The notes below the pieces were generated by a model. The model ran no database searches. It was not told where the DNA came from and worked only from the letters and a program-made list of their open reading frames with translations. The position numbers and the translations under genes are program-made. Positions 34,255 to 44,122 of a DNA stretch of 60,127 bases are shown piece after piece (the first letter of the stretch is position 1; each line of letters starts with the position of its first letter). This stretch comes from an uncultured Clostridia bacterium (GTDB lineage Bacteria; Bacillota; Clostridia; TANB77; CAG-508): positions 1-60,127 of the forward strand of contig CALXJU010000006.1 of assembly GCA_944388705.1 (NCBI GenBank). The letters run 5' to 3'.

Positions 34255-34415
34255 TATATTCATGTAAAAAAATATTAAGATATTATTAAAAACGAAAAAA
34301 CTGTTAAAAAATATGTTATAATAACAATAATAAAAAAATATAAATAAATTATTACAAAAATGTAACTTTACAAAATACTTAAAATATTGTAGAATATAAT
34401 TTGAAAGGGGATAAA

Positions 34416-35003
34416 ATGAAAAAAATTTATATAATCTTGTCACATACAGGAACAACATTATCAAATATAATAAAATCATATACAAAAGATGAATTTTCAC
34501 ATGTATCTATTGCATTAGATGCTGACTTAACTCAAATGTATAGTTTTGGAAGACTTCATCCATATAATCCATTTTGGGGCGGATTTGTTCATGAAGAACC
34601 AAATAAAGGAACATATAAAAGATTTAAGAAAACACGAGCAAATGTATATTCATTATTTGTAGAAGATGAACAATATGAAAAGCTAAAACAACGAATAAAT
34701 TATTTTAATGAAAATAAAGAAAAATATAGATTTAATGTAAAAGGATTATTTTTTGTTAGTATAAATAAACAGATTAGAAGAAAAAATTCATTTTATTGTG
34801 CTGAATTTGTACGACATGTATTAAGATTTTCAGGAGTTCCGATTAATTATTTGCCAGATATTATAAGACCAGAAAATTTTAAAGAATTAGAAGGACTTAA
34901 TCTTGAATATCAAGGCTTATTTAGAAAATATAAAAAGAAAAAATATTTGAGATTAGAAGATATATCTACACTGTTACAACCTAACAAAATGGGATTTGTA
35001 TAA
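34416..35003 (+). CDS. Papain-like amidase/peptidase family protein
   Basis: A 195-aa protein with features of the permuted NlpC/P60 papain-like group (YiiX/YebB-like). The histidine lies in EFSHVSIALD (about residue 29) and the cysteine in the conserved FYCAEFVRHVL (about residue 125), in permuted order. There is no signal peptide, so it may act in the cytoplasm on lipid or protein amides. ATG at 34416 follows AAAGGGG; the in-frame TTG at 34401 overlaps this site. It is cut off from the ABC genes by a terminator. The function is uncertain. Confidence 0.55.
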   Translation: MKKIYIILSHTGTTLSNIIKSYTKDEFSHVSIALDADLTQMYSFGRLHPYNPFWGGFVHEEPNKGTYKRFKKTRANVYSLFVEDEQYEKLKQRINYFNENKEKYRFNVKGLFFVSINKQIRRKNSFYCAEFVRHVLRFSGVPINYLPDIIRPENFKELEGLNLEYQGLFRKYKKKKYLRLEDISTLLQPNKMGFV

Positions 35004-35030
35004 AGCAGGGAAAAAATTCCTTGCTTTTTT
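35003..35030 (+). terminator. Terminator after the papain-like gene
   Basis: A stem (AAGCAGGGA / TCCTTGCTT with one mismatch) is followed by a T-run. Confidence 0.8.
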
Positions 35031-35036
35031 ATTTTT

Positions 35037-35073
35037 GTCACTTAAAAGTCACTTTAGAAAAGTAATATATAAT
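35037..35073 (+). promoter_or_regulatory. Likely response-regulator-dependent promoter of the ABC exporter
   Basis: A direct repeat GTCACTT-N4-GTCACTT (35037-35043 and 35048-35054, period 11 bp) overlaps the -35 region of a promoter with a perfect TATAAT (35068-35073) but a poor -35 box. This is the usual layout of an OmpR-type activator site. The regulator encoded at 38575-39276 is the natural candidate. Confidence 0.45.
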
Positions 35074-35130
35074 CAGGTTATAGGTAGAGCCGTTTTAAAA
35101 CCTAAATTTTAAAATAGGAGAAAAGGAAAT

Positions 35131-35808
35131 ATGGAAATTTTAAGAGTAGAAAATTTAACTAAAATCTATGGAAAGGGAGAAAATGAAGTAAGAGCAGTAG
35201 ATGGAATATCATTTTCAGTAGAAAAAGGTGAATTTTTAGCAATAGTAGGAGCATCAGGAAGTGGTAAATCCACATTGCTACATTTACTAGGAGGAGTAGA
35301 TAGACCAACAAGTGGAAAAGTATTTATTGATGGAAAAGATATATACACATTAAATGATGAAAATTTAGCAATATTTAGAAGAAGGCAAGTAGGATTAATA
35401 TATCAATTTTATAATTTAATACCAATACTAAATGTAGAAGAAAATATTACATTACCATGTGAATTAGATGGAAAAGAAGTAGACAAAAACAAATTAGAAG
35501 AACTATTAAAAACATTAAAACTAGAAAATAGAAGAAAGCATTTACCAAATGAATTGTCAGGAGGTCAACAACAAAGAGTATCAATAGGAAGAGCAATAAT
35601 AAATAGTCCAGCAATAATGCTTGCAGATGAGCCAACAGGAAACTTAGATAGCAAAGCTTCAGAAGAAATAATATCATTATTAAGATTATCAAACAAAAAA
35701 TATAATCAAACAGTAATAGTTATAACACATGATGAAAAAATTGCATTAGAGGCAGATAGAATAATAACAATAGATGACGGAAGAATTATAAAAGATGAAA
35801 AAAACTAA
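35131..35808 (+). CDS. ABC transporter ATP-binding protein (MacB/LolD type)
   Basis: A 225-aa ATPase of the MacB/LolD/FtsE group. Walker A is GASGSGKST at about residues 40-48, the signature LSGGQQQR is near 143, and Walker B ends in MLADEPTGNLD near 163-173, the hallmark of this subfamily. The switch histidine is in VITHDEK. It pairs with the FtsX-type permease 18 bp downstream. Such exporters act on antimicrobial peptides or cell-wall damage, often controlled by a two-component system placed nearby, as here. Confidence 0.93.
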   Translation: MEILRVENLTKIYGKGENEVRAVDGISFSVEKGEFLAIVGASGSGKSTLLHLLGGVDRPTSGKVFIDGKDIYTLNDENLAIFRRRQVGLIYQFYNLIPILNVEENITLPCELDGKEVDKNKLEELLKTLKLENRRKHLPNELSGGQQQRVSIGRAIINSPAIMLADEPTGNLDSKASEEIISLLRLSNKKYNQTVIVITHDEKIALEADRIITIDDGRIIKDEKN

Positions 35809-35826
35809 AGGAAAGAAGGTGGCAAA

Positions 35827-38446
35827 ATGAATATATTAAATAAATTTACAATAAAAAGTTTAAAATTAAATAAAAAGAGAACAACTGTTACAATAATAGG
35901 AATAATATTATCAACAGCATTAATATGTGCAGTAGCAGGTGTATTTTCAAGCTTTCAAGCTACATTAATAGAACATGCAAAACAATCAGATGGAAATTAT
36001 CATGCAACATTTTTTAATGTAAAAAAAGAAGACCAAAAATATATAATGCAAAATAGAAATGTAGAAAGTTACTTTATAACACAAGATGTTGGATATGCTA
36101 AATTAGAAGGAAGTATAAACAAATATAAACCATATTTACATTTGATGGAATTTGATAAAACAGCATTAAACAGTTATGGATTAAAATTATTAGAAGGAAG
36201 AATGCCTGAAAATAACAATGAAATAATTATTTCAGATTACATTGAAACAAATGGTGGCGTAAATTATGAAATTGGAGATAAAATAACATTAGACATAAGC
36301 AAAAGAATAGCAGATGGATATGAATTAAATCAAAATAATCCATATAACAATCCAGAAGATGCAGAATTTGATGATGATTATGTAGAAGAACATTTAGAAA
36401 AAATGTTTACAAAAGAATATACAGTAGTGGGAAAAATCGAAAGACCAAATATGGAAATAGAAGACTATAGTGCACCTGGATTTACAATAATCACATTATT
36501 AGACCAAGTAAGAGAAAATGCTAATATTTCTGTAATTTATGAAAATATAAATAATACTTATAAAGTAACAGAAGAAATCAGCCAGCAAACTGCATATTTA
36601 GATGGAGCTTCAGGAGAATATATAAATACACATATAAATTCAGAATTAATGAGATGGTCAGGAGTAACAAAATCAGAAGAAACATTACAAGTATTGTATA
36701 GTTTAGTTGCAATTGTAATTGGAATAATAATAGTATCAAGTGTATTTGTAATAAGAAACAGTTTTGCAATTTCTATAACAGAAAAGATGAAACAATATGG
36801 AATGCTTGCAAGTATAGGAGCAACAAGAAAACAAATTAAGAAAAATGTATTATTTGAAGGATTAATATTAGGTTTAATTGGAATTCCAATTGGAATAATT
36901 TGTGGTGTTTTAGCAACATTTGTGTTAATCAAAATAACAACATTACTAATAGGTGAAGGATTATTTGCAAGTGACATTACATTTGTATTTAGAGTACCAC
37001 TAGTAGCTATACTTTTAAGTGTCGTACTTGGATTTGTTACGATATATTTATCATGTATATTTTCTGCAAGAAAAGCAAGTAAAGTATCACCTATTGAAGC
37101 TATAAGAAGTAATGAAGATATTAAAATAAAATCTAAAAAAGTGAAATCTCCAAAGATTATAAAAAAAGCTTTTCGGAATTGGTGGAGACATTGCATATAA
37201 AAATTTAAAAAGAAACAAAAAGAAATATAGAACAACTGTTATATCTTTAGTTGTAAGTATAACAATATTTATAGCATTATCATCATTTATAGAATATATG
37301 ATTGATATGACAGGAGTATATTATAAAGACCAAGAATATAATGTAAGTTTAAGATTCTCAAATGAAAATGAAGATTATAATGATGAAATATATCAAGATT
37401 ATAAAAAAATTATAGAGCAATATAATATAGAAAAATATTCAATAATAAGAAATATATTTGCAAAATCATCAGATATGGAAAAATACTATACAGATGATTA
37501 TAAAAAGAATAGAGAACTAAATGAAGTTGAAAATACTGGTGAAGAATATTTAGATATTATGGCTATAGGAGATTGGGCATTTAATGATTATGTAAAAAAA
37601 TTAGGTGGAAAACCAGAAGATTATGAAAATGGATTTATTTATATAAATAATTCATATAATACACTTTATAATGAAAAAACAGAGCATTCTGAAAAAATCG
37701 AAACACTTAATTTAAAAGAAAAAGATGAGATTAAATTTACTCTAGAAGATACAGGAGAAGAATTTAGTTTACCAGTATTAAAAATTACTGAAGAAACTCC
37801 ATTTGGAATAGGAAATACTTATAGTAATTTAGGAACATTTATTATAAGTGATAAACTAGTAGAAAAATTAGGAAACAATTATAATAATTACGGAGTACAG
37901 ATATATTCAGAAGACCCATATCAATTATGTGAAAATATAGAAAAAGAATATGATGCACAAGAAAACAGAAATTATAAGCTATCTCTTACAAATTATCAAG
38001 AAGAAATAGATAATAATAAAAGAATAATATTGTTAATTTCAATTTTCTTATATGGATTTATAACAGTTATAACATTAATAGGTGTAACAAATATCTTTAA
38101 TACAATTACAACAAATATGAATTTAAGAAGTAAAGAATTTGCAATGTTAAAATCTATTGGTATGACTAAAAAAGAATTTAATAAAATGATTAATCTAGAA
38201 AGTATATTCTATGGTGTAAAATCTTTATTAATAGGTTGTATACTAGGAATTGGATTATCTTATTGGATTTTTAGAGTTGGAAATGGTGCAGAAGCAACAA
38301 ATGCATTAAAATATGCTTTTCCAGTAGTGCCTATACTAATAGCAATTATATTTATTATGGTTATTGTTGGAATTATTATGAGATATTCACTAAGTAAAAT
38401 AAACAAACAAAATATAATTGAAACAATTAGGAAAGATAATATATAA
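35827..38446 (+). pseudogene. ABC exporter permease (FtsX type), frameshifted
   Basis: Two frames form one permease of about 872 aa. The first (from ATG 35827) carries an N-terminal helix, a large extracytoplasmic domain, three helices and ARKASKVSPIEAIR, then ends at 37200. An extra C at 37174 causes the shift. Without it, the protein reads AFGIGGDIAYKNLKRNKKKY into the second half, which repeats the layout and ends with a second FtsX domain near residues 730-870. The first ATG of the second frame (37298) has no ribosome binding site. The exporter is inactive unless the base is an error. Confidence 0.85.
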
Positions 38447-38450
38447 AGAA

Positions 38451-38480
38451 AAAGGTCGCAACAAGCTTGTGGCCTTTATA
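38451..38480 (+). terminator. Terminator after the ABC exporter
   Basis: An 11-bp stem using two G-U pairs (AAAGGTCGCAA / TTGTGGCCTTT) lies just after the permease stop, with a short AT-rich tail. Confidence 0.6.
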
Positions 38481-38574
38481 AAAATGTCAAAATTTAAGAA
38501 AAATTTAATAAATTCTCTATTATTTCTTAATAAAAATTTGTTATAATAGAAACATAAAAGGGAGGAAACAAAAA

Positions 38575-39276
38575 ATGTACAATATATTAGCAGTAGATGA
38601 TGATAAAGAAATAGTAAAAGCAATCGAAATATATTTAGGAAAAGAAAATTATAAAATATTTAAAGCATATGACGGAAATGAGGCATTAAAAATATTAAAA
38701 GAAAATGATATACAACTTGTAATATTAGATATAATGATGCCAAATAAAGATGGATTAGAAACACTAGAAGAAATAAGAAAAGACAAAAAAATACCTGTAA
38801 TAATGTTATCAGCAAAATCAGAAGATATTGATAAAATAAATGGATTAAATTGTGGTGCTGATGATTATGTAACAAAACCATTTAATCCAGTAGAATTAAT
38901 AGCTAGAGTTAATGCATTAATAAGAAGATATACACAATTTGGAACAATACAAGAAGCACAAGGAAAAGAAATAATAAAAACAGGAGAACTTGTTATAAAT
39001 GATGCTCTAAAAAAAGTTACAGTAGAAGGAAATTCAGTAAAATTAACTCCAACAGAATATAATATACTAAAATTTTTAACTAAAAACAAAGGCAAAGTAT
39101 TTTCAATAGAAGAAATTTATACAAATGTATGGGAAGAAGAAAGTTTTGCAGCAGAAAACATTATAGCAGTACATATAAGACATATAAGAGAAAAGATTGA
39201 AATAAATCCAAAAGAACCAAAATATTTAAAAGTTATATGGGGAGTAGGATACAAAATAGAAAATTTTGAAGAATAG
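38575..39276 (+). CDS. OmpR-family response regulator 2
   Basis: A 233-aa response regulator. The receiver domain has AVDDDKEIVKA at the N-terminus, the phosphoacceptor Asp in ILDIMMPNKDG (about residue 52) and the lysine in VTKPFNP. The C-terminal winged helix (about 135-230) ends with VIWGVGYKIE. A strong GGAGG site precedes the ATG. It is followed directly by its kinase and lies 130 bp after the ABC exporter, so it likely activates the exporter through the GTCACTT repeats at 35037. Confidence 0.9.
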   Translation: MYNILAVDDDKEIVKAIEIYLGKENYKIFKAYDGNEALKILKENDIQLVILDIMMPNKDGLETLEEIRKDKKIPVIMLSAKSEDIDKINGLNCGADDYVTKPFNPVELIARVNALIRRYTQFGTIQEAQGKEIIKTGELVINDALKKVTVEGNSVKLTPTEYNILKFLTKNKGKVFSIEEIYTNVWEEESFAAENIIAVHIRHIREKIEINPKEPKYLKVIWGVGYKIENFEE

Positions 39277-39290
39277 TGGAGGATGTAGAA

Positions 39291-41342
39291 ATGAGAGAAA
39301 ATAGATTACTAAAAATAATATGTCATATATTATTACCAATATTAATAGTAACACTTATTGTTTCAATAATATATATAACATCTAAAGATTCTATATATTA
39401 TAATGAAGGAAAATATTTTCAGTCAGAAGATTTTGTAAGAATATATATGAATGAAATAGCAAATTATGCAAAAAAACTAGTTGATGATAATATTTCAATT
39501 TCAGAAAGGATAGAAGATAATTCAACAACTATATATTATACAGAAAATTCTGCTGTAGATGTTAAAGAAAAATACTTTTTAGTAATCTATGATAATAAAG
39601 CAGTAACAAATGTAGATTTAACATCAAATACTAGTACAATACAAGAAATAAAAGATTATATAGGACAAGACACAAATAAAAAATACTTAAATGTTATAGA
39701 TGGGCAAATTCAAACAAATTCAGAAATCATACAATCAATAGGATTACGATATTATTATCAGTTCGAAAAGAATATATATGATTTAACAACAGGAGAATAT
39801 ATAACAACATCAATTAATGATTTTGAAATTTATAGTTCATATGTAGAAGAATTTGATGGAAGTTTTGATATTGTGGCAATTGCAAATATATTAAAACAAT
39901 TAGAACCTTATGAAAATTACATATATACAATAATACCTATTTCTGCAGTATTTATTTTATTAATAATATTATATTTAATTATAGCAATTGGACATAAAAA
40001 AGGTGTTCAAGGAATTTCATTAAATGACTTTGATAGAATACCATTAGAAATTATATTTTTTATGTATATGATGATAGCATGTTTGCCTATTGCATTATTA
40101 AATATACTTGATTTTACAGAAACACAAATAAATTTAATAATATCTGTACTTATAACAGTTTATTTTGTATTTTATATATTGACAATGATAACTTTACATA
40201 CTATGATTAAACGTATAAAAGCAAAAATGTTTTGGAAAACAACCTTAGTAGGAAGATTATGTATTCTAGTAAAACAAGAATATGATAGAATTAAAGGAAA
40301 TATAAGATATTCGAGTAGTTTAAAAACTAAAATACTTGCTTCTTGGATAGTAGTCGCAGGAATTATGCTCTTTTTGTTATTAGCATTTAGGATTAGTTTT
40401 TTAACATTTGTTTTAAGTGGTGCTTTGTTTGCATTTATGGTATATAAAACATTAAAAATAGGTAAACAATATGCTGAAATAGAAAACAAATTAAAAGATA
40501 TAAATAATGGAAATAATCAAGAAAAACTTAATACAGAAAACTATATACCAGAATTTAGAGATACAGTAAATTATATAAATGATGTTTCAGAAGGAATTGA
40601 AAATGCAATTCAAGACAGGATGAAAAGTGAAAGATTAAAAGCAGAATTGATTACAAATGTTTCTCATGATATAAAAACACCATTAACTTCAATAATAAAC
40701 TATGTAGATTTATTGAAAAAAGAAAAAATAGAAAATGAAAAGGCAAAAGAGTATATAGAAATATTAGATAATAAATCACAGAGATTAAAAAAATTAACAG
40801 AAGATTTAATTGAAGCATCAAAAGTTTCAACAGGTAATATTTCTCTAAATTTGGAAAAAATAAATATAGTTGAATTAATAAATCAAGCTATTGGCGAATT
40901 TGCTGATAAGTTTAAAAACAATAATTTAGATGTTATAATAGATGCTAAAGAAGCGGAAATAAATATTATGGCAGATAGTAGATATATGTATAGAGTTATA
41001 GAAAATTTATTTAGTAATATTGCAAAATATGCTCAAAATAATTCAAGAGTATATATAGACTTAAAGGTCTGTCCCCAAATTTCCCAAAATGAAAAAACGG
41101 GACTGTCCCCAAATTTCCCTAATGTGATAATTGAAATTAAAAATATTTCAAAAGATAGGCTAAACATATCAGCTGATGAATTAATGCAAAGATTTGTTAG
41201 GGGAGACAAATCAAGAAATACAGAAGGAAGCGGATTAGGATTATCAATAGCACAAAACTTGACAGAATTACAAAATGGAAAGTTTAATTTAAAATTAGAT
41301 GGTGATTTATTTAAAGTAGAACTAATATTTAATACTGTTTAA
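39291..41342 (+). CDS. Sensor histidine kinase 2, with in-frame repeat insertion
   Basis: A 683-aa membrane kinase. One helix near residues 10-28, an extracytoplasmic domain to about 205, then several more helices (about 212-370). The H box VSHDIKTPLTSI is near 458 and the N box ENLFSNIAKYAQNN near 575. The ATPase ends with GSGLGLSIAQNLTEL. Between the strands SRVYIDLK and VIIEIKNIS lie about 18 residues (VCPQISQNEKTGLSPNFP) encoded by a palindromic repeat (41065-41121). They fall in a turn and need not abolish function. ATG 39291 follows GGAGG. Confidence 0.85.
   Translation: MRENRLLKIICHILLPILIVTLIVSIIYITSKDSIYYNEGKYFQSEDFVRIYMNEIANYAKKLVDDNISISERIEDNSTTIYYTENSAVDVKEKYFLVIYDNKAVTNVDLTSNTSTIQEIKDYIGQDTNKKYLNVIDGQIQTNSEIIQSIGLRYYYQFEKNIYDLTTGEYITTSINDFEIYSSYVEEFDGSFDIVAIANILKQLEPYENYIYTIIPISAVFILLIILYLIIAIGHKKGVQGISLNDFDRIPLEIIFFMYMMIACLPIALLNILDFTETQINLIISVLITVYFVFYILTMITLHTMIKRIKAKMFWKTTLVGRLCILVKQEYDRIKGNIRYSSSLKTKILASWIVVAGIMLFLLLAFRISFLTFVLSGALFAFMVYKTLKIGKQYAEIENKLKDINNGNNQEKLNTENYIPEFRDTVNYINDVSEGIENAIQDRMKSERLKAELITNVSHDIKTPLTSIINYVDLLKKEKIENEKAKEYIEILDNKSQRLKKLTEDLIEASKVSTGNISLNLEKINIVELINQAIGEFADKFKNNNLDVIIDAKEAEINIMADSRYMYRVIENLFSNIAKYAQNNSRVYIDLKVCPQISQNEKTGLSPNFPNVIIEIKNISKDRLNISADELMQRFVRGDKSRNTEGSGLGLSIAQNLTELQNGKFNLKLDGDLFKVELIFNTV
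41065..41121. repeat. Palindromic repeat (locus 3), inside kinase gene
   Basis: Two direct units with GTCTGTCCCCAAATTTCCC and ACTGTCCCCAAATTTCCC lie within the coding region. They belong to the family at 10584, 19486 and 53641. The insert keeps the reading frame and contains no stop. Confidence 0.85.
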
Positions 41343-41357
41343 GAAGAAAGGAATAAA

Positions 41358-42077
41358 ATGAATAGTAGTAAAAAAATGAAAATTATAAAAACAATAATAT
41401 TAATATTATCAGTAATTGTATTAATTGGACTTATTGCATATTTATTTCCTGTAATGAAAAATTTAAATACTCCAGATGGACAAGCAGCTTTTAAAGAGAA
41501 AATAGATAATTCTGGAGTATATGGATTTTTGACTTTATTAGGTTTACAAGTAGCACAAATATTTCTAGTGGTATTACCTGGAGAACCACTAGAAATTCTT
41601 GCAGGAATGTGTTATGGAGCAGTTGGTGGAACAATTTTTATTTTATTTTCTGTTTTTTTAACTACAACAATTTTATTTTTACTTGTTAGAAAATATGGTA
41701 AGAAATTTGTATACCATTCTTTTAAAAAAGAAAGAATTGATAAAATAGAAAATAGTAAAATTTTTAAAAATCCAAAAAAACTTGAATATATTTTTGCAGT
41801 TCTTTTTGCAATAACTGGTGTCCCTAAAGATATTCTTGTTTATATTGGTGGCTTACTTCCAATTAAACCATTACATTTTATATTGATTTCAACATTTTGT
41901 AGATTGCCTTCTGTTGTTTCTTCTACTATTGCTGGTCAATATTTTTCAGAAGGAAACTTGAAATTTAGCATACTTGTTTATGGCATTACTTTTGCACTTA
42001 CTATTTTTGCACTTTTTATTATTAGTATTTTTGATAAAGATAAAATTACTACAGATGCTATTAAAGAATTAAAATAG
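41358..42077 (+). CDS. TVP38/TMEM64 family membrane protein
   Basis: A 239-aa DedA-like (SNARE-associated/VTT domain) membrane protein with about six helices. The family motif is seen in LVVLPGEPLEILAGMCYGAVGG (about residues 70-91) and in FAITGVPKDILVYIGGLLPI (about 153-172). It may act as a lipid scramblase or transporter, as discussed for this superfamily. AAAGGA precedes the ATG, 15 bp after the kinase. Whether it shares the kinase transcript is not certain. Confidence 0.8.
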   Translation: MNSSKKMKIIKTIILILSVIVLIGLIAYLFPVMKNLNTPDGQAAFKEKIDNSGVYGFLTLLGLQVAQIFLVVLPGEPLEILAGMCYGAVGGTIFILFSVFLTTTILFLLVRKYGKKFVYHSFKKERIDKIENSKIFKNPKKLEYIFAVLFAITGVPKDILVYIGGLLPIKPLHFILISTFCRLPSVVSSTIAGQYFSEGNLKFSILVYGITFALTIFALFIISIFDKDKITTDAIKELK

Positions 42078-42111
42078 AATTCTCTTGCTCACACAGAGTA
42101 GGAGAATTTTT
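42078..42111 (+). terminator. Terminator after the TVP38 gene
   Basis: AATTCTC pairs with GAGAATT (42078-42084 and 42102-42108), followed by T-rich sequence. Confidence 0.6.
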
Positions 42112-42189
42112 AATTTTATACAAAAAATATATACGAAAAGTAAAAAATATGTTAAAATATAATAGAAAATTAAAAAAGAAGAGGTAAAA

Positions 42190-43317
42190 ATGAAAATATT
42201 AATAGTAATAGACCAATATGATGGAGCAAATAATGGAACAACAATTTCAGCAAGAAGATTTGTAGCAAACTTAAAAAAGAGAGGACATGAAGTAAGGGTA
42301 ATTAGTACTGGAAAAGAAGAAGAAGGAAAATATTCAGTAGATAAAATCAAACTAGTACCAATAGTAAATAAAATAGTAACATCACAAGGAATGGAATTTG
42401 CAAAAGCAGATGAAGAAAAATTAAGAGAAGCAATAAAATGGGCAGAAGTTGTACATTTTTATATGCCATTTTGGTTATCAATAAAAGGAATGAAAATAGC
42501 AAGAGAAATGAATAAACCAATGACAGCAGCATTTCATGTACAACCAGAAAATATAACATATACAATTGGTTTAGGAAAAAAAGAAAAAGTAAATGATACA
42601 ATATATACATTATTCAAAAAAGTATTTTTTGATGAATTTAATCATATACATTGTCCAAGCCAATTTATTGCTAATGAATTAAAAAAACATGGATATAAAG
42701 CAAAACTACATGTAATATCAAATGGAATAGAGCCTGATTGGGTATATAAAAAATCTGAAAAACCAGAAGAATTAAAAGATAAAATAGTACTAACAATGGT
42801 AGGTAGACTATCAGGAGAAAAAAGACAAGATGTATTAATAGAAGCTGTGAAACAAACAAAATATGCTGATAAAATACAATTAATATTTGCAGGAAAAGGA
42901 CCAAAACAAAAATCATATGAGAAATTAGGAGAAACATTAAAAAATAAACCAATATTTAAATTCTGCAAAAAAGAGCAATTACAGGAAATTTTAGCATATA
43001 CTGATTTATATATACATACTTCTGATGCAGAAATAGAAGCAATATCATGTATAGAAGCAATTGCAACAGGTTTAGTTCCAATAATTGCAAAAAGTGATAA
43101 ATCTGCAACAAGTCAGTTTGCATTAGATGAAAGAAGTACATTTGAAGCAGGAAATAGTAAACAATTAGCTAAAAAAATCGAATATTGGTTAGATAATAAA
43201 AAAGAAAGAGATAAGATGGAAAAAGAATATGCAAAAAATGCACAAAAATATAGTATAGAAAAAAGTATGGAACAAATAGAAGAAATGTTTAGAGAGGAAA
43301 TAAATGAAAGAATATAA
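42190..43317 (+). CDS. GT4-family glycosyltransferase
   Basis: A 375-aa GT-B fold glycosyltransferase of family GT4. The donor-binding half includes MVGRLSGEKRQDVLIEAV near residue 199 and the E-x7-E motif in AEIEAISCIEAIATGLVPI near 280. The N-terminal acceptor half has the MKILIVIDQYDGANNGTT start seen in diacylglycerol glucosyltransferases. It overlaps a PlsC-type acyltransferase by 14 bp, which supports a glycolipid role. The sugar and acceptor are inferred only. Confidence 0.75.
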   Translation: MKILIVIDQYDGANNGTTISARRFVANLKKRGHEVRVISTGKEEEGKYSVDKIKLVPIVNKIVTSQGMEFAKADEEKLREAIKWAEVVHFYMPFWLSIKGMKIAREMNKPMTAAFHVQPENITYTIGLGKKEKVNDTIYTLFKKVFFDEFNHIHCPSQFIANELKKHGYKAKLHVISNGIEPDWVYKKSEKPEELKDKIVLTMVGRLSGEKRQDVLIEAVKQTKYADKIQLIFAGKGPKQKSYEKLGETLKNKPIFKFCKKEQLQEILAYTDLYIHTSDAEIEAISCIEAIATGLVPIIAKSDKSATSQFALDERSTFEAGNSKQLAKKIEYWLDNKKERDKMEKEYAKNAQKYSIEKSMEQIEEMFREEINERI

Positions 43318-44050
43318 TTATGAAGAATTGGAAATAGATTTAAAAGGTGATGAACAAATATTCCATATGTGGGAACCTTTAAAATTTGAAATAAAAGACA
43401 ATTATAAATATATAAATGATAATAAAATATTTAATATTTTATCAGATTTATTATGTATTATAGCAACACCGATTTTATGGATATTAAATAGAGTATTATT
43501 TGGATTCGAAGTAGAAGGAACAGATAATTTAAGAAAAGTAGCAGGCGGAAAAGTAACAATTTCAAATCATATACATCCAATGGATTGTACAATGAATGGT
43601 TTAATAAATTTTCCTGAAAGAGTGTATTTTCCAACACTTGCATCAAACTTTCAAATACCTTTTATACGCCATTTGATAAAATTGTTATATGCAATACCAA
43701 TACCAAAGCAACCAAAACATATGAAACAATTTTTGGATAATATAACAAAAGCTTTAAAAGATGGAAAAACAATACATATGTATCCAGAAGGTTCATTATG
43801 GCCATATTATGAAAAAATAAGACCATTTAAAAAAGGTGCATTCAAAATTGCGGTAGAAGCAAATTGTCCAATAGTACCAATAATATACCAGTTTGTAGAA
43901 CCTGAAGGAATATTTGCATTATACAAAAGAAAAAAATGTATTCATGCAAAAATATTAAGACCTGTTTATCCAAATGAGGATTTAGAAAAAACAGAAAGAA
44001 TAGAAGATTTAGAAAAAAGAGTGGAACAATTATATAGAGAAATAATTTGA
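43304..44050 (+). CDS. PlsC-type lysophospholipid acyltransferase
   Basis: A 248-aa 1-acyl-glycerol-phosphate acyltransferase family protein. The catalytic HX4D motif is NHIHPMD (H89-D94). The second block is YPEGSLWPYYEKIRPFKKGA near residues 160-180, and the third is CPIVPIIY. One hydrophobic segment (about 45-67) likely embeds it in the membrane. It starts 14 bp inside the upstream glycosyltransferase gene, so the two are translationally coupled. Together they probably build or modify a membrane glycolipid. Confidence 0.82.
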   Translation: MKEYNYEELEIDLKGDEQIFHMWEPLKFEIKDNYKYINDNKIFNILSDLLCIIATPILWILNRVLFGFEVEGTDNLRKVAGGKVTISNHIHPMDCTMNGLINFPERVYFPTLASNFQIPFIRHLIKLLYAIPIPKQPKHMKQFLDNITKALKDGKTIHMYPEGSLWPYYEKIRPFKKGAFKIAVEANCPIVPIIYQFVEPEGIFALYKRKKCIHAKILRPVYPNEDLEKTERIEDLEKRVEQLYREII

Positions 44051-44122
44051 AAAGTGATTACATAATATTGAAAAATAAATAAAAAAATAGTATAATGGAG
44101 AAGCAAAAGGGGGCAAAATAAT

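Noticed and set aside
37298..38446. Second half of the permease as a separate gene starting at 37298
   Set aside because: There is no ribosome binding site at 37298, and the frame is open back to 37175, where removal of one C joins it to the first half.
44051..44122. T-box leader for tyrS
   Set aside because: The leader is about 70 bp, too short, and has no T-box sequence or anti-terminator hairpin.
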